Origin: Candidatus Accumulibacter regalis
GTDB lineage: Bacteria; Pseudomonadota; Gammaproteobacteria; Burkholderiales; Rhodocyclaceae
Reading direction: 5' to 3'
Assembly (NCBI GenBank): GCA_000585075.1
Contig: JEMY01000017.1
Span: 62,001 to 126,000, forward strand
DNA length: 64,000 nucleotides
Part shown: positions 1-9,803 of the stretch, one piece after another
Position numbering within the stretch: the first letter of the stretch is position 1
Layout of the letters: each line of letters begins with the position of its first letter
Notes under the pieces: model-generated
Databases searched by the model: none
The model's input: the letters and a program-made list of their open reading frames with translations, nothing else
What the model was told of the DNA's origin: nothing
Position numbers and translations under genes: made by a program

Positions 1-691
1 TACTCGTGCGCGGCGACGGCATGCGCGGGAAATCGTACGAGACATTGGTCGCCGTCGCCGGCGGTGGCGGGCTGGGTTCGATCTGCGTTGCCTGGCACGT
101 GCCGTCAGCGGGAGCGGCGTCGACGGCATCGGCGGCGGTCCGGCACCAGCGAAGTCGCGCCGGAAACGGATAGGCGTCGCTCGCCGCGCTGGCGGCGACG
201 CACACCCTGAGGCTTCGATTGGTGCAGTATTCACCGACCACGGTGGTGAAGTAGTAGGCGTTACCGATAAGGTTGACCATGGCGGCGCTTTGCACGCCGT
301 AGCCATCGTCCTTGACGGCTGTCCAGGCGCCGCTTTGCGCAGAGGTCTGGCTGGGGTAGGTCGTGGTGTCGGCTGCTCCGTCGACGGCGAAATACTTCGG
401 CGGTATGTAACGGACGGCGGGATTGTAGGCGATGCCGTTGAAACCTGGGTTGCGGGTCCAGGAGAGAGGGAGGGGGCGTGCCGCCGTCGGCTCGGCCCAG
501 TCCGGAAGATATTCCTTGGTCATGCTCAGCGAGTCATCGAGGACGAACAGGATGTTGGTCGAGATCTCGATTGACGAGGCGCTGGACATCGGCGCGTTGG
601 CGAGTTGAGTGGGCTGGGCCTGCGCACCGCGGGCAAGGATCAGCAGCGCTGCAGCGGCTATCGCACGCCATTTCAGTGAGTCGGATCGCAT
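1..691 (-). CDS. pilY1: PilY1-like type IV pilus tip/biogenesis protein, N-terminal part
   Basis: The reading frame opens at ATG 691-689 after a GAGGAG ribosome site and stays open to the window edge, so the 3' end is missing. The first ~26 residues are a signal peptide ending AQA, for export to the cell surface. At about residues 50-58 the segment FVLDDSLSM carries a DxSxS MIDAS motif of a von Willebrand A domain, and NPGFNGIAYNPAVRY follows, typical of PilY1 N-termini. PilY1 proteins prime pilus assembly and bind surfaces. It is the last visible gene of the minor pilin operon, 30 nt after pilX, which supports the call. The beta-propeller expected at the C-terminus is outside the window. Confidence 0.85.
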   Translation of the reverse strand, partial: MRSDSLKWRAIAAAALLILARGAQAQPTQLANAPMSSASSIEISTNILFVLDDSLSMTKEYLPDWAEPTAARPLPLSWTRNPGFNGIAYNPAVRYIPPKYFAVDGAADTTTYPSQTSAQSGAWTAVKDDGYGVQSAAMVNLIGNAYYFTTVVGEYCTNRSLRVCVAASAASDAYPFPARLRWCRTAADAVDAAPADGTCQATQIEPSPPPPATATNVSYDFPRMPSPRTS

Positions 692-721
692 GGCAAACTC
701 CTCGTGGGATCTCTGGTAGAC

Positions 722-1390
722 CTACAGCGCAACGATCGTCTGGATGTAGGCGACGGTGTTGCGCGGCCCGCGAACGCGGGTGGTGATTCGGTAATAGACC
801 TGGTTGTTGGTGATTGCGGTGACACTGCCGGCGCCGAAGCTTCCGCCGCTGTTGATCGCCGACGGTTGCGTCGCGCAGTTGGCCAGGTGCGGGGCGGCCG
901 GAAGGGTAGGCGGGTCGCAAAGCCGATGAATCACATAACAGACGGTGTTGCCGGCAGCATCGGCGTTGACGTCGGTTGGCTGTGGGTCGGCTGGGCAGGC
1001 GACTCCCGGGGTGACTACTGCTTGCGCTTCCAGGGTGTCAATCCAGAAAGCGTCCCATGAGACGCCGGGTACGGGATCTTCGCGCCTGGCGCGGTAACCG
1101 TTGGCCGCGCTGTGGTCGTGCAGATCCGTGTCCCCCAAGCCGTTGTTTCCTTGCAGCCAGTTGTTGAGCGCAATTTCTGTGCTTCGCTCGCCGGCATGCA
1201 CGGCCGCTTGATGAAACGACTGGTTGCCGGCAATCAGGTTGGCCGTATCGACCGAGCGGATGAGTGCCACTCCGGCCAGGGTCAGGGCGACCAGGATGAT
1301 CAGCGCGACGAGCAGAACGACACCGCGCTGGCGGCTGCGGGGGGCGCCGGCGCAGGCTTGGCGGAGGTGGGGGCTTGGCCTTAGGTACAT
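722..1390 (-). CDS. pilX: Type IV pilus minor pilin-like protein PilX
   Basis: 222 residues. Residues about 21-47 form a Gly-Val-Val-Leu-Leu hydrophobic helix after a basic stretch (RQRGVVLLVALIILVAL), the hallmark of the PilX N-terminal domain, which lacks the usual glutamate at +5. The rest is a globular periplasmic domain with several cysteines. Its ATG lies inside the 3' end of pilW (10-nt overlap), implying translational coupling. PilX-type minor pilins work with PilV, PilW, FimT and PilY1 to initiate pilus assembly at the inner membrane. Identity rests on the N-terminal motif plus gene order; the C-terminal part is poorly conserved in the family. Confidence 0.82.
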   Translation of the reverse strand: MYLRPSPHLRQACAGAPRSRQRGVVLLVALIILVALTLAGVALIRSVDTANLIAGNQSFHQAAVHAGERSTEIALNNWLQGNNGLGDTDLHDHSAANGYRARREDPVPGVSWDAFWIDTLEAQAVVTPGVACPADPQPTDVNADAAGNTVCYVIHRLCDPPTLPAAPHLANCATQPSAINSGGSFGAGSVTAITNNQVYYRITTRVRGPRNTVAYIQTIVAL

Positions 1391-2436
1391 GTTCCCATCC
1401 AGGGCAGGTTGCGAATCGGAATGATGGTTTCAAAGACCTTGTAGCGGTAGTTCTGCCAGTTCCCGGCTGCGCTCAGATCGATCGCCGCACCCGCGCTACC
1501 TACCCAAGTCGGCGCCGCGGCGGTGATCTGGTCGCGATCGACCTGGCTGTTGCGGGCGACGATGGCGATACGCAGCGCTGAAGTTCTCGCCCAGAGACAG
1601 GCCAGAGTCGCCTGGTTGGCGTTCGCCGGGGTCGTCTGATCCCACGAATCGACACCGCTCACCGCCGTCGAGGCGTGCCCGTACTGCGCGCGCAGGCTGA
1701 CGATGTTGTTGGCGATGGCCACGTAGTTGGTCGCCACGCTGCAATTGGCGGCGAGGTAATCACAGACGGTAAGGTTGCCGCCGCGTACGGCGTAGGCGAG
1801 GAATCTCGGGTTGGCGCCGAGATTGAACAGCGTGCCGCCATCGACGGCACCGCTCGCGTCGGTGACCGTGACGTTGGGCGCTGTCGGTGCACCATTCACC
1901 GCCGCCAGGGTGAAGGTGCAGCCCGCTGTGGGCGCTGACGGCGCAGCCAGCACGCGCTGCCCGTTGGCGTAATTCGTCGCCGTCTGTACCGCCAGTTGCA
2001 GGCCGTTGACCGCGGTGATCACGTCGCCCTCCGGCGGGCCCTCGTTGCTTCCGTAGGCGATCAGCAAGGTATCCGTGTTGGCGTCGCCCGCCGGGACGTC
2101 GGCGGTCGGCGGATTGACGATGACCGGCGCCAGTTGCCCAAGCGTACGGCTGGCCGGAGCCGGAAGGACGAGAGGGCAGCCGAAGGCGTTGACCGCGTTG
2201 AAGCCGTAGCCGCCCTGGCGTATGTCGCGCTGTAGCGCATAGAGCGCCATGGCGCCATTGCTTTGCGCGTCGCCGCTACCGGTCGTGGCGCGCCGCTGGC
2301 CCTCGGCGGCGGCGAAGACCTGCATCATGATGATCAGGCCGAGCATGCCGATGACCATGGCGACCATCACTTCAACCAGCGTGAAGCCTTGCTCGCGCGG
2401 CATTGTCGTGGGCGGGAGAGGTGATTGCGCTTTCAT
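1381..2436 (-). CDS. pilW: Type IV pilus minor pilin PilW
   Basis: 351 residues, usual for PilW. A prepilin leader ends at Gly17, followed by FTLVEVMVAMVIGMLGL: prepilin peptidase would cut before Phe18 and Glu22 is the +5 glutamate. The long C-terminal globular domain fits PilW rather than a major pilin. It starts 6 nt after pilV and overlaps pilX, inside a six-gene operon. Role: part of the priming complex for pilus assembly with PilV, PilX and PilY1. Confidence 0.87.
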   Translation of the reverse strand: MKAQSPLPPTTMPREQGFTLVEVMVAMVIGMLGLIIMMQVFAAAEGQRRATTGSGDAQSNGAMALYALQRDIRQGGYGFNAVNAFGCPLVLPAPASRTLGQLAPVIVNPPTADVPAGDANTDTLLIAYGSNEGPPEGDVITAVNGLQLAVQTATNYANGQRVLAAPSAPTAGCTFTLAAVNGAPTAPNVTVTDASGAVDGGTLFNLGANPRFLAYAVRGGNLTVCDYLAANCSVATNYVAIANNIVSLRAQYGHASTAVSGVDSWDQTTPANANQATLACLWARTSALRIAIVARNSQVDRDQITAAAPTWVGSAGAAIDLSAAGNWQNYRYKVFETIIPIRNLPWMGTCT

Positions 2437-2442
2437 GATCGA

Positions 2443-2892
2443 CTAGGGGTTCCTGACGACTTGCGAAACGACGACGTGACGGTGCCCGGGTACGTCGGTG
2501 GCCATCTCCGGGGTGCGCCAGAAGAGAGTGATCTCGACCACTCCGGCACCGTCGACGGTCACCGTCGGCAGGGTCGAGACGACGCCCGACGAGGCGCCGA
2601 CCACGCCGGGCAGGCCTTCGTCGTCGGAGACCTCGGCAAGCCAGGCGTTGTAGGCTGCGCCATCGGTCGCGAAAACGCTCAAGTCGCCATTGCTCACCCA
2701 CATGCGCCCGATCAGGCGGTTGGCCAGCAGGGCTGCGTCGGTACGGTACTTTGCGTCGCCAGTGAGCTTGATCGACGTGGCCTGCAGGGCGACCAGCGAC
2801 AGGATGCCCAGCGAGAAGACCAGGATCGCAATCAAGGCTTCAAGCAGCATCACGCCTGCCTGTTCCCGGGGAAGTTTCGAGTGTTTGTTCAT
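2443..2892 (-). CDS. pilV: Type IV pilus minor pilin PilV
   Basis: I chose the ATG at 2892 because it overlaps the fimT stop as TGATG, typical of coupled genes; an ATG two codons upstream (2898) is the alternative. From 2892 the protein has 149 residues with a prepilin site Gly13/Val14 and Glu18 at +5 (AGVMLLEALIAILVFSLG). GVMLLEALIA is the usual PilV variant of the FTLIE motif. It is an inner-membrane minor pilin that primes pilus assembly. Confidence 0.83.
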   Translation of the reverse strand: MNKHSKLPREQAGVMLLEALIAILVFSLGILSLVALQATSIKLTGDAKYRTDAALLANRLIGRMWVSNGDLSVFATDGAAYNAWLAEVSDDEGLPGVVGASSGVVSTLPTVTVDGAGVVEITLFWRTPEMATDVPGHRHVVVSQVVRNP

Positions 2893-3476
2893 CAGCATGC
2901 CTGAGCGTCGCCAGCGGGCAAGGCCGGATCGCACATGCGTATCTGGCCGCCGATCGAGACCTCGACGCGCAGGCAGCGCACGGGACCTCCGGCAGCGGCG
3001 CAGGCTTCGCCGGCAGCGCTGGTGAAATTGATGGCAATGTTGCCGCCGGGCAGGGGAGTGGGACGACCGAGGCCATTGAAAACCACCGAAGACTGCCCTG
3101 CGGCCACCGTCGTCGCTGCGCCGCCGCTTTCAGCGCCCCGACGCAACTGGATGATGCGTGGTGCGGTGTCGTCGGACGGATCGACGTTGCACTGGCCGAC
3201 CGGTGAGTCGACACTGACGATCCAGTTGGGGCCGGCGGTGCTCAGCGCGCAGGCGCCGGTGGTGGTATCCACCAGATAGAAACCGACCGTCGTATTGCGG
3301 CGCACGGCCTCGGCCCGGGCCAGCTGAAGGCCGTTCAGTGCCGATTCGGCCGTCGTGCGTACCCTGGCGTTGCGCATCCAGTCGCTGAACGCCGGAATGC
3401 CGAGGCCCATCAGTATGCCGAGAATGGCCATGCCGACGATCAGTTCGATCAGGCTGAAACCGCGCATGGCGTTCAA
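2892..3476 (-). CDS. fimT: Type IV pilus pseudopilin FimT/GspH family
   Basis: The start is TTG at 3476, overlapping the TGA stop of the upstream pilin gene. A GAGG ribosome site sits six bases ahead of it, whereas the in-frame ATG at 3467 is too far from that site. The leader is MNAMRG, then [19 protein letters not shown] with Glu at +5. The segment after the helix, with an [12 protein letters not shown]-type stretch, is characteristic of the FimT/GspH family. It is a minor pseudopilin; in some species FimT binds DNA during uptake, which is not testable here. Operon member between pilE and pilV. Confidence 0.83.
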   Translation of the reverse strand: MNAMRGFSLIELIVGMAILGILMGLGIPAFSDWMRNARVRTTAESALNGLQLARAEAVRRNTTVGFYLVDTTTGACALSTAGPNWIVSVDSPVGQCNVDPSDDTAPRIIQLRRGAESGGAATTVAAGQSSVVFNGLGRPTPLPGGNIAINFTSAAGEACAAAGGPVRCLRVEVSIGGQIRMCDPALPAGDAQAC

Positions 3477-3919
3477 CAGCCACCTCTACCGGTGACCCAG
3501 CAGGCCAACGGTGCCGTTCCCCAGCCACTCTGGACGGCGGTCGTCGCCTTGACGTTGGCGTGAGTGAGTGTGTAGGTGAAACCGGTCATCGAACTCTTGC
3601 CGGTAGCAGTCAAGGTATAGGTGGCGGCGGTGAGCGTAGGGCAGGAGAAGTCGAAGTAGCGGCTGGAGGTGGTGTCGTTGCTGCAAGCGGGCGAACTGAC
3701 CTCCGGGTCGGCACCGGCCGCGGCGCGGAAATACGTATGATTGTCCTGAAAGAACTGCTCCATGCGTACCCGCTTTTCGGACAGCCCGGAGGTGGCCTGG
3801 GTGATCCGCGAGCGGGTCAGGTAATCGGCGTAGTTGGGAATGGCGATGGCAGCCAGGATGCCGATGATGATCACGACGATCATGATCTCGATCAGGGTGA
3901 AGCCAGCGTGTCTTTTCAC
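3473..3919 (-). CDS. pilE: Type IV pilin PilE-like (first gene of minor pilin operon)
   Basis: The likely start is GTG 3919 after a GAGGAAAG ribosome region; an upstream TTG (3973) would place the start at the predicted transcription start and is unlikely. From 3919 the protein has 148 residues: KRHAG, then [24 protein letters not shown], a near-consensus pilin helix with cleavage before Phe7 and Glu11 at +5. Paired cysteines occur mid-protein and near the C-terminus, as in pilin D-loops. The size and position at the head of fimT-pilV-pilW-pilX-pilY1 match PilE minor pilins rather than a stand-alone major PilA. Confidence 0.85.
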   Translation of the reverse strand: MKRHAGFTLIEIMIVVIIIGILAAIAIPNYADYLTRSRITQATSGLSEKRVRMEQFFQDNHTYFRAAAGADPEVSSPACSNDTTSSRYFDFSCPTLTAATYTLTATGKSSMTGFTYTLTHANVKATTAVQSGWGTAPLACWVTGRGGC

Positions 3920-3981
3920 AGCGTTTTCTTTCCTCAAGGACGGCAAGATCGGGCGGGCGGAACGCAAAGGCAACTGCTGCC

Positions 3982-4010
3982 ATCATAGTCGAGGGTCACC
4001 GAGGTGCCAA
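3982..4010 (-). promoter_or_regulatory. Sigma70-type promoter of the pilE operon
   Basis: On the minus strand TTGGCA (4010-4005) and TATGAT (3987-3982) are separated by 17 bases, each matching consensus in 5 of 6 positions. The predicted transcript start near 3975 leaves about a 55-nt leader before the GTG start of pilE. I saw no sigma54 -24/-12 pattern, although that is common for major pilins. Confidence 0.6.
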
Positions 4011-4106
4011 TGCGGGGCGATATACGGCGTCTTGCGGCGGACGAGTGGCAGCGCTGGTCTCGCGTCGGGCGCCTAGAATCCTGCTGCTGCCAGCTTTGGC
4101 CTTCTC

Positions 4107-4955
4107 TTGCAGAGAGTGGATTTCTTGACATCGGTCTTCTCAGACAGCCTGGCAGGGTGGCCAGGGCGGCGGAAGCTGCCCCTGGCGCTGGGCGCGTCCC
4201 TGCTCCTTCATTTGGGCGCACTGGCGGTCCTGCAGTGCACGCTCGGTCCGGTAGCTGACGTGGCGCCGGCACCGGGCAGTGCGCCGACGGTGACGAGCGG
4301 CGTACTTCTCACCCTGCGCGGGTCGGCAACGCAGGGCACGCAGGAGAGCGCTGGAGCGCCCGAAGGCAGCGCCGGCACCGAAGCGACTGAAGCCGGCGCC
4401 ACCCGTGCAGCGAGCGAACCAGGAACGATGGCCAGTGAGGGCAGCGAGCAGCCGGCGGCGACGCCGTCGGTCGAGTCGCCGGTCGCCGCGTCCGCAGCAC
4501 CGCTCGTGGCGCGGGGCCAGCGCCGGCTGGCCGAGTCCTTGCCGCCGTACCCTGCGCAGCCGTTCTTGCCAGCCTTGCCAACCGGTCCTGGGTATTTTCG
4601 AACTTCCGAACTGACGGTTGCGGCGGCACTGCTTGACGAGCCCTTGATTGAGCTGCCCGATGACGGCGCTGGCGACGCGCTTCGTGGCGGCAAGGTGGTG
4701 CTGAGCGTCTTCCTTGCTGCCGATGGCGCGGTGGTGCGCGTGGAAGTGGCGAGCAGCAGCCTGCCGCCGGCCTATGGCGACGCGGCGGTCGCCGCTTTTT
4801 CCCGCCTGCGCTTTCGCCCGGGTGAAATTCAAGGGGTTGCGGTCAGCAGCGAGAGCCGCTACGAGGTCGAGTTCAAAGGTGGCGAAGCCGGCAGCAGTCA
4901 TGCCAGCGACCGCAAAGGTATCCCTTCGTCGGCTCTTGCGACGAAGCCTCAGTAG
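4107..4955 (+). CDS. TonB-family energy transducer-like protein
   Basis: 282 residues from TTG 4107; GTG 4116 or TTG 4125 are also possible starts, and a TAGAAT -10-like box lies at 4074-4079. One N-terminal membrane helix at about residues 23-42 (LPLALGASLLLHLGALAVLQ) is followed by a long Ala/Ser/Glu/Pro-rich linker of ~100 residues. A C-terminal TonB-like domain (about 190-275) contains GGKVVLSVFLAADGAVVRVEV and YGDAAVAAFSRLRFRPG, with YEVEF near the end. No exbB/exbD or outer-membrane receptor is adjacent, so its partner is unknown. It is transcribed divergently from the pilus operon. Confidence 0.72.
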   Translation: MQRVDFLTSVFSDSLAGWPGRRKLPLALGASLLLHLGALAVLQCTLGPVADVAPAPGSAPTVTSGVLLTLRGSATQGTQESAGAPEGSAGTEATEAGATRAASEPGTMASEGSEQPAATPSVESPVAASAAPLVARGQRRLAESLPPYPAQPFLPALPTGPGYFRTSELTVAAALLDEPLIELPDDGAGDALRGGKVVLSVFLAADGAVVRVEVASSSLPPAYGDAAVAAFSRLRFRPGEIQGVAVSSESRYEVEFKGGEAGSSHASDRKGIPSSALATKPQ

Positions 4956-4997
4956 CAGCTGGGGGCGCGTCCGGCCATCACGGCGCGCAGGCCAGGC

Positions 4998-5921
4998 TCA
5001 CCCCTGCAGCTCGCGCGGCAGCGCGAAAGTGACATTTTCCTCGGCGCCGTCAAGTTGTTCGAGCCTGCTGCTATCGCCCGCGGAGAGTCGATCGACGACG
5101 CTTTGCACCAATACTTCCGGTGCCGATGCGCCAGCGGTGACACCGACACGGTTGGCGCCACTGAGCCAGGCGTCGTCGATCTGTTCGGCGTGGTCGACCA
5201 GGTAGGCACGACTGCCGATCAGTTCCGCCACTTCGCGCAGGCGGTTCGAGTTGGAACTCGACTCGCTGCCGACGACGACGACCACGTCGCTCTCCCGGGC
5301 CAGTTGCTTGACGGCGTCCTGGCGGTTTTGCGTGGCGTAACAGATGTCGTCCTTCTTCGGGCCAATGATCGCCGGGAAGCGTTCCCTGAGCGCGGCGATG
5401 ACCTGTGCGGCGTCGTCGATCGAGAGGGTGGTCTGGGTGACATAGGCGAGCCGGGCAGGTGTTCTTACTTGCAGTTGCCGCGCGTCGGCGACGGTTTCCA
5501 CGAGGTACATGCCGTCACCACTTTGCCCCATCGTTCCTTCGACTTCGGGGTGTCCCTTGTGTCCGATCATGACGATTTCCCGGCCATCGTTGCGCATCCG
5601 CGCGACTTCCAGGTGCACCTTGGTGACCAGCGGACAGGTGGCGTCGAAAACCTTGAGGCCACGCCCTTCCGCCTCCTCGCGAACCGCCTTGGAGACGCCG
5701 TGAGCGCTGAAAATCACCGTGCTGCCGCTGGGTACGTCGGCCAGCTCGTCGACGAACACGGCGCCCTTGCTGCGCAGATCGTCGCAGACGAACTTGTTGT
5801 GTACCACTTCGTGGCGAACGTAAATCGGCGCACCAAATTTTTCGAGGGCGCGCTCGACAATCGCGATGGCGCGGTCCACTCCGGCGCAGAAGCCGCGGGG
5901 ATTGGCGAGAATGATTTGCAT
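4998..5921 (-). CDS. ispH: 4-hydroxy-3-methylbut-2-enyl diphosphate reductase
   Basis: IspH reduces HMBPP to IPP and DMAPP, the last step of the MEP isoprenoid pathway, using a [4Fe-4S] cluster. I start at ATG 5921, which gives the canonical N-terminus [19 protein letters not shown]; a GTG at 5933 overlapping the fkpB stop is the alternative. From 5921 the protein has 307 residues, with cluster cysteines at 12, 96 and 194 and the conserved histidines at about 41, 74 and 124. It is the last gene of the ribF-ileS-lspA-fkpB-ispH operon, a common betaproteobacterial order. Confidence 0.96.
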   Translation of the reverse strand: MQIILANPRGFCAGVDRAIAIVERALEKFGAPIYVRHEVVHNKFVCDDLRSKGAVFVDELADVPSGSTVIFSAHGVSKAVREEAEGRGLKVFDATCPLVTKVHLEVARMRNDGREIVMIGHKGHPEVEGTMGQSGDGMYLVETVADARQLQVRTPARLAYVTQTTLSIDDAAQVIAALRERFPAIIGPKKDDICYATQNRQDAVKQLARESDVVVVVGSESSSNSNRLREVAELIGSRAYLVDHAEQIDDAWLSGANRVGVTAGASAPEVLVQSVVDRLSAGDSSRLEQLDGAEENVTFALPRELQG

Positions 5922-5929
5922 GCTGGGCC

Positions 5930-6391
5930 TCACATGATGGCGATAATCAGGACTTCGAAGCGCACCGGTTTGCCGGCCAGCGGATGGTTGAAGTCGAAGA
6001 TCGCGCTGCTGTCGGTGAGTTCGCGCAGGAAGCCGGCAAAGTCGCCGGCGCCGTCGGGCGAGCTGAACTCGATCAGCGAGTTTACCTTGAGTTCGACCTC
6101 GGGAGGCAGCGCGCTGCGCGCGATACGTTCGATAAGGCGTGGATTATGGGGGCCGAAAGCGCCTTCCGCAGGCAGCTCGAATACCCGGCGCTCGCCCGCT
6201 GCCAGGCCGATCAGACAGTTCTCGAGGGTCTCGGCAAGCTGGCCGCTGCCCATCTGCAGGGTCGCCGGCGAGAGATCGAAAGTGCTCACGTAATCGGTGT
6301 TTTCCAGGTCGGAGAGGCGGTAGTGCAGCGTCAGATAGCTGTCGTGGCCGACGCTGAGCGCACTTTCCGGCGCGATTGGCGAGTGTTTCAT
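5930..6391 (-). CDS. fkpB: FKBP-type peptidyl-prolyl isomerase, SlpA/FkpB type
   Basis: 153 residues. It has the FKBP fold signature of the SlpA/FkpB branch: [20 protein letters not shown] at the start, [20 protein letters not shown] in the middle, an insert-in-flap region [12 protein letters not shown], and a C-terminal [15 protein letters not shown]. The NHPLAGK motif is characteristic of this family. These isomerases act in the cytosol on ribosome-emerging or metal-enzyme clients. It lies between lspA and ispH, its classical position, and its stop overlaps the possible GTG start of ispH. Confidence 0.93.
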   Translation of the reverse strand: MKHSPIAPESALSVGHDSYLTLHYRLSDLENTDYVSTFDLSPATLQMGSGQLAETLENCLIGLAAGERRVFELPAEGAFGPHNPRLIERIARSALPPEVELKVNSLIEFSSPDGAGDFAGFLRELTDSSAIFDFNHPLAGKPVRFEVLIIAIM

Positions 6392-6437
6392 GGGCTTCCT
6401 GTCGTCGTTGCGGCAGCGCCGCGGTCACGGTCGTGCC

Positions 6438-6953
6438 TCAAGTGCGTTTGCCGTGTCCTGATCGCGCGGCACGGTCGTCACTGTCGTGCTTGCCGAACAG
6501 CTGGTCGATAATCATCAACACGGCGCCGATGCTGATCGCCGCGTCAGCGATGTTGAAGGCCGGCCAGTAGAAGCCGGCGGCGTGCCATTGAACGAAGTCG
6601 ACGACCGCGCCGAAGCGCAGCCGGTCGATGACGTTGCCGAGCGCGCCGCCAAGGATCAGGGTGAGGGCCAGCGAAATCCTGAACTCACCGCTGTGGCGTG
6701 GCAGGATGCTGACGATCCATGCCGAGATGGCCAGCGCCATGAGCGTGAAGAACCAGCGCTGCCAGCCGCCGGCATCGGAGAGGAAACTGAACGCCGCGCC
6801 GGCGTTGAAGGTCAGCACCCAGTTAAAGAACGGTGCGACGTAGATCGAATCGCCAGGCTGCATCCGGGCCAGGACCAGCCACTTGCTGAGCTGATCGAGG
6901 ACGATGATGACGCCGGCCAGCCATAGCCAGCGGTCGACGTTACGCGAAGGCAC
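6438..6953 (-). CDS. lspA: Lipoprotein signal peptidase
   Basis: Inner-membrane aspartyl protease that removes signal peptides from diacylated prolipoproteins. Four hydrophobic helices are visible, with the conserved [33 protein letters not shown] and FNIADAAI blocks; the Asp residues in the last two are catalytic. I chose GTG 6953 because GAGG lies nine bases upstream; TTG 6974 and GTG 6962 are in frame upstream. The start lies inside the end of ileS, so translation is probably coupled. 171 residues from this start. Confidence 0.95.
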   Translation of the reverse strand: MPSRNVDRWLWLAGVIIVLDQLSKWLVLARMQPGDSIYVAPFFNWVLTFNAGAAFSFLSDAGGWQRWFFTLMALAISAWIVSILPRHSGEFRISLALTLILGGALGNVIDRLRFGAVVDFVQWHAAGFYWPAFNIADAAISIGAVLMIIDQLFGKHDSDDRAARSGHGKRT

Positions 6954-9795
6954 GTACTTCACCCTCGCCGTCAAGGTTGCTGACGCAGCGGCCGCAGAGG
7001 CCGGGCCGCTCGGTGTGGCTCCCGACGTCGTCGCGGACGTGCCAGCAGCGTTCGCATTTGGCGGCCGCCAGTGGGGCGCAATGCAAGCCCTCGTCGGCGC
7101 TGTCGCTGACCTCGATCGCCGTGGCCTGCGAACAGATCAGGACAAAGCGCAGGTCGTCGCCGAGCGAGGCGAGGATCTCGTACTTCTCGCCGGCGCAGTG
7201 CAGGCGTACCTCGGCCTGCAGCGACGAGCCGATCTTTCCGGCGCTGCGCAGCTCCTCGAGGGCACGCATGACGTCAGCGCGATAGGCACGGATTTTCCGC
7301 CACTTGTCGAGTAGCTCGCTTTCGTCCGCCGGCTCCGGCAGCGCTTCCCAGGTCTGCAGCATCACCGACTGCGCGGCGTCGCCGGTCTGAATCTGCCAGA
7401 TCTCTTCGGCGGTGAAGGAGAGAACCGGGGCCATCAATTTGACGAAGCTTTGCAGGATATGCCAGAGAGCGCTTTGCGCTGAGCGCCGCGCCGGCGAACT
7501 GGCGGCGGTCGTGTACAGACGGTCCTTGAGGATGTCGAGGTAGAAGCCGCCAAGATCTTCGGAACAGAAGGTCTGCAGCGACTGGACGACGCGGTGGAAC
7601 TCGAAGCGAGCGTAATCGGCTTCGCATTGCGCCTGCATTTCGCGCGTCATGGCCAGCGCGTAGCGGTCGATTTCGAGCCACTGTTCGACCGGCAGCAGGT
7701 CGCGCGGGGCGTCGAAGTCGGCGGTGTTGGCGAGCAGGAAGCGCAGCGTGTTGCGGATTCGCCGGTAGGACTCGACGACCCGTTTGAGAATCTCGTCGGA
7801 GATCGACAACTCGCCAGAGTAGTCTGTGGCGGCGACCCACAGGCGGAGGATTTCGGTGCCCAGGGTGTCGGCGATCTTCTGCGGGGCAATCACGTTGCCT
7901 TTCGACTTGGACATTTTCAGGCCCTTGCCGTCGACCACGAAGCCGTGCGTGAGCAGGGCGTCGTAGGGTGCACGGCCGTCCATCGCACAGCCGATGAGTA
8001 GCGAACTCTGGAACCAGCCGCGATGCTGATCGGACCCTTCGAGGTAGAGATCGGCGGGGTAGGCGAGTTGCGTACGATGCGATCCGCGCAGGACGCTGGA
8101 GTGCGTCGCGCCGGAGTCGAACCAGACGTCGAGGGTGTCGCTCATCTTGCGATAGTGATCGGCTTCGGCGCCAAGCAGTTCGTTCGCGTCGAGCGCGAAC
8201 CAGGCTTCGATGCCGGATTCCTCGACGCGCAGGGCGATGGCTTCGACCAGTTCGGCGGTGCGCGGATGCGGTGCGCCGGTTTCGCGATGCAGGAAAAAGG
8301 GGATCGGAACTCCCCAGTTGCGCTGCCGCGAAACGCACCAGTCGGGGCGTGTCTTGATCATCGCTTCGAGGCGCGCTCGGCCCCAGCTCGGGAAGAACTG
8401 TGTTTCGTCGACGGCGCGCTCGGCGCGCCAGCGCAAGCTCGCTTCCTCTTCGTTGGCTGCGCCATGTGCGCCATCCGCCGTCGGCGAAGCGTCGCCTGAG
8501 TTTGCCCGCTGCTCCATGCCGACGAACCACTGCGTCGTGGCCCGGAATATGATCGGCGTCTTGTGGCGCCAGCAGTGCGGGTAACTGTGCTGAATCGTTT
8601 CCGAGCACAGCAGGTGGCCGCTGGTGGCGAGTTCATTGAGGACCAGCGGGTTGGCTTCCCAGACGCTTCTGCCGACCAGTTCGCCGACCGACAGCGCCGG
8701 GGTTCCGGCCACGAAGCGGCCGTCGTCTCCGACCGGGTTGTTCACCGGCAGGCCATAGACCTTGCCGATCAGGTAATCGTCGGTGCCGTGCGCCGGCGCC
8801 GTGTGCACCAGTCCGGTTCCGGCTTCGACGGTGACGTGCCGACCGCAGATGATCGCCACGTCGCGCGTTTGGAAAGGGTGACGCAGGAGTACCTGTTCGA
8901 GCGCTGCGCCCTTGGCGGAACCCAGCACCGTACCGCTCAGCGCATAGCGTTGCAGGCAGGCGTCGGCGAGTTCGCGAACCAGAATCAGCGCCCCTTTCGG
9001 AGTGTCGATCAGCTGGTAGTCGAAGTCCGGGTGCGCGCTGACCGCCTCGTTGGCCGGCAGGGTCCAGGGAGTGGTCGTCCAGATGACGGCGAAAGCGGGG
9101 CCGCGCAGGTGCGTCAGGCCGAACGCCCTGGCCACCTTGTCGGCGTGATTGGGGTGTACCTCGAAGGCGACGTCGATCGCCGCCGAGCTCTTGTCCTCAT
9201 ACTCGACTTCGGCTTCGGCCAGTGCCGAGCCACAGTCGAGACACCAGTTGACCGGTTTCAGACCCTGGTAGAGGAAGCCTTTTTCCAGGATCGCCCCGAG
9301 CGCGCGGATTTCGTCGGCCTCGGTCTTGAAGTCCATGGTCAGGTATGGATTGTTCCACTCGCCGAGAATGCCGAGGCGGATGAAGTCCTTCTTTTGCCGT
9401 TCGACCTGCTCGCCGGCGAAGGCGCGGCAGAGGGCGCGCACCTGGTCGGCAGGAACGTGTTTGCCGTGCAGCTTTTCGATCTGATGCTCGATCGGCAGGC
9501 CGTGGCAGTCCCAGCCCGGCACGTAGGGGGCATCGAAGCCGGCCAGCGTCTTGGATCGAACGATGATGTCCTTGAGGATCTTGTTGACCGCGTGACCGAT
9601 GTGGATGTCGCCGTTGGCGTAGGGTGGGCCATCGTGCAGAACGAAGCGTGGCCGTCCCTGCGCCAGCTCTCGGATGCGCTCGTAGAGCCTGCTCTCCTGC
9701 CAGGCGGCGACCCACTGCGGTTCGCGGCTGGGGAGGTTGCCACGCATCGGAAACGGCGTGTCGGTCAGGTTGAGGGTTTGCTTGTAGTCAGCCAT
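6940..9795 (-). CDS. ileS: Isoleucyl-tRNA synthetase
   Basis: 951 residues, the usual bacterial length. It charges tRNA-Ile. The class I signatures are HIGH at residues 65-68 and KMSKS ([10 protein letters not shown]) about two thirds along, with the editing CP1 domain between them. A C-terminal zinc finger is built from CERCWHV and CGRCV. The start [10 protein letters not shown] fits bacterial IleS. It lies 8 nt downstream of ribF and overlaps lspA. Confidence 0.98.
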   Translation of the reverse strand: MADYKQTLNLTDTPFPMRGNLPSREPQWVAAWQESRLYERIRELAQGRPRFVLHDGPPYANGDIHIGHAVNKILKDIIVRSKTLAGFDAPYVPGWDCHGLPIEHQIEKLHGKHVPADQVRALCRAFAGEQVERQKKDFIRLGILGEWNNPYLTMDFKTEADEIRALGAILEKGFLYQGLKPVNWCLDCGSALAEAEVEYEDKSSAAIDVAFEVHPNHADKVARAFGLTHLRGPAFAVIWTTTPWTLPANEAVSAHPDFDYQLIDTPKGALILVRELADACLQRYALSGTVLGSAKGAALEQVLLRHPFQTRDVAIICGRHVTVEAGTGLVHTAPAHGTDDYLIGKVYGLPVNNPVGDDGRFVAGTPALSVGELVGRSVWEANPLVLNELATSGHLLCSETIQHSYPHCWRHKTPIIFRATTQWFVGMEQRANSGDASPTADGAHGAANEEEASLRWRAERAVDETQFFPSWGRARLEAMIKTRPDWCVSRQRNWGVPIPFFLHRETGAPHPRTAELVEAIALRVEESGIEAWFALDANELLGAEADHYRKMSDTLDVWFDSGATHSSVLRGSHRTQLAYPADLYLEGSDQHRGWFQSSLLIGCAMDGRAPYDALLTHGFVVDGKGLKMSKSKGNVIAPQKIADTLGTEILRLWVAATDYSGELSISDEILKRVVESYRRIRNTLRFLLANTADFDAPRDLLPVEQWLEIDRYALAMTREMQAQCEADYARFEFHRVVQSLQTFCSEDLGGFYLDILKDRLYTTAASSPARRSAQSALWHILQSFVKLMAPVLSFTAEEIWQIQTGDAAQSVMLQTWEALPEPADESELLDKWRKIRAYRADVMRALEELRSAGKIGSSLQAEVRLHCAGEKYEILASLGDDLRFVLICSQATAIEVSDSADEGLHCAPLAAAKCERCWHVRDDVGSHTERPGLCGRCVSNLDGEGEVRAFA

Positions 9796-9803
9796 GGCGG
9801 TTC

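Noticed and set aside
3920-4106. Sigma54 promoter upstream of pilE
   Set aside because: TGGCAC- and TGGCAG-like strings occur, but none has a GC doublet at the required distance; a sigma70 promoter fits better.
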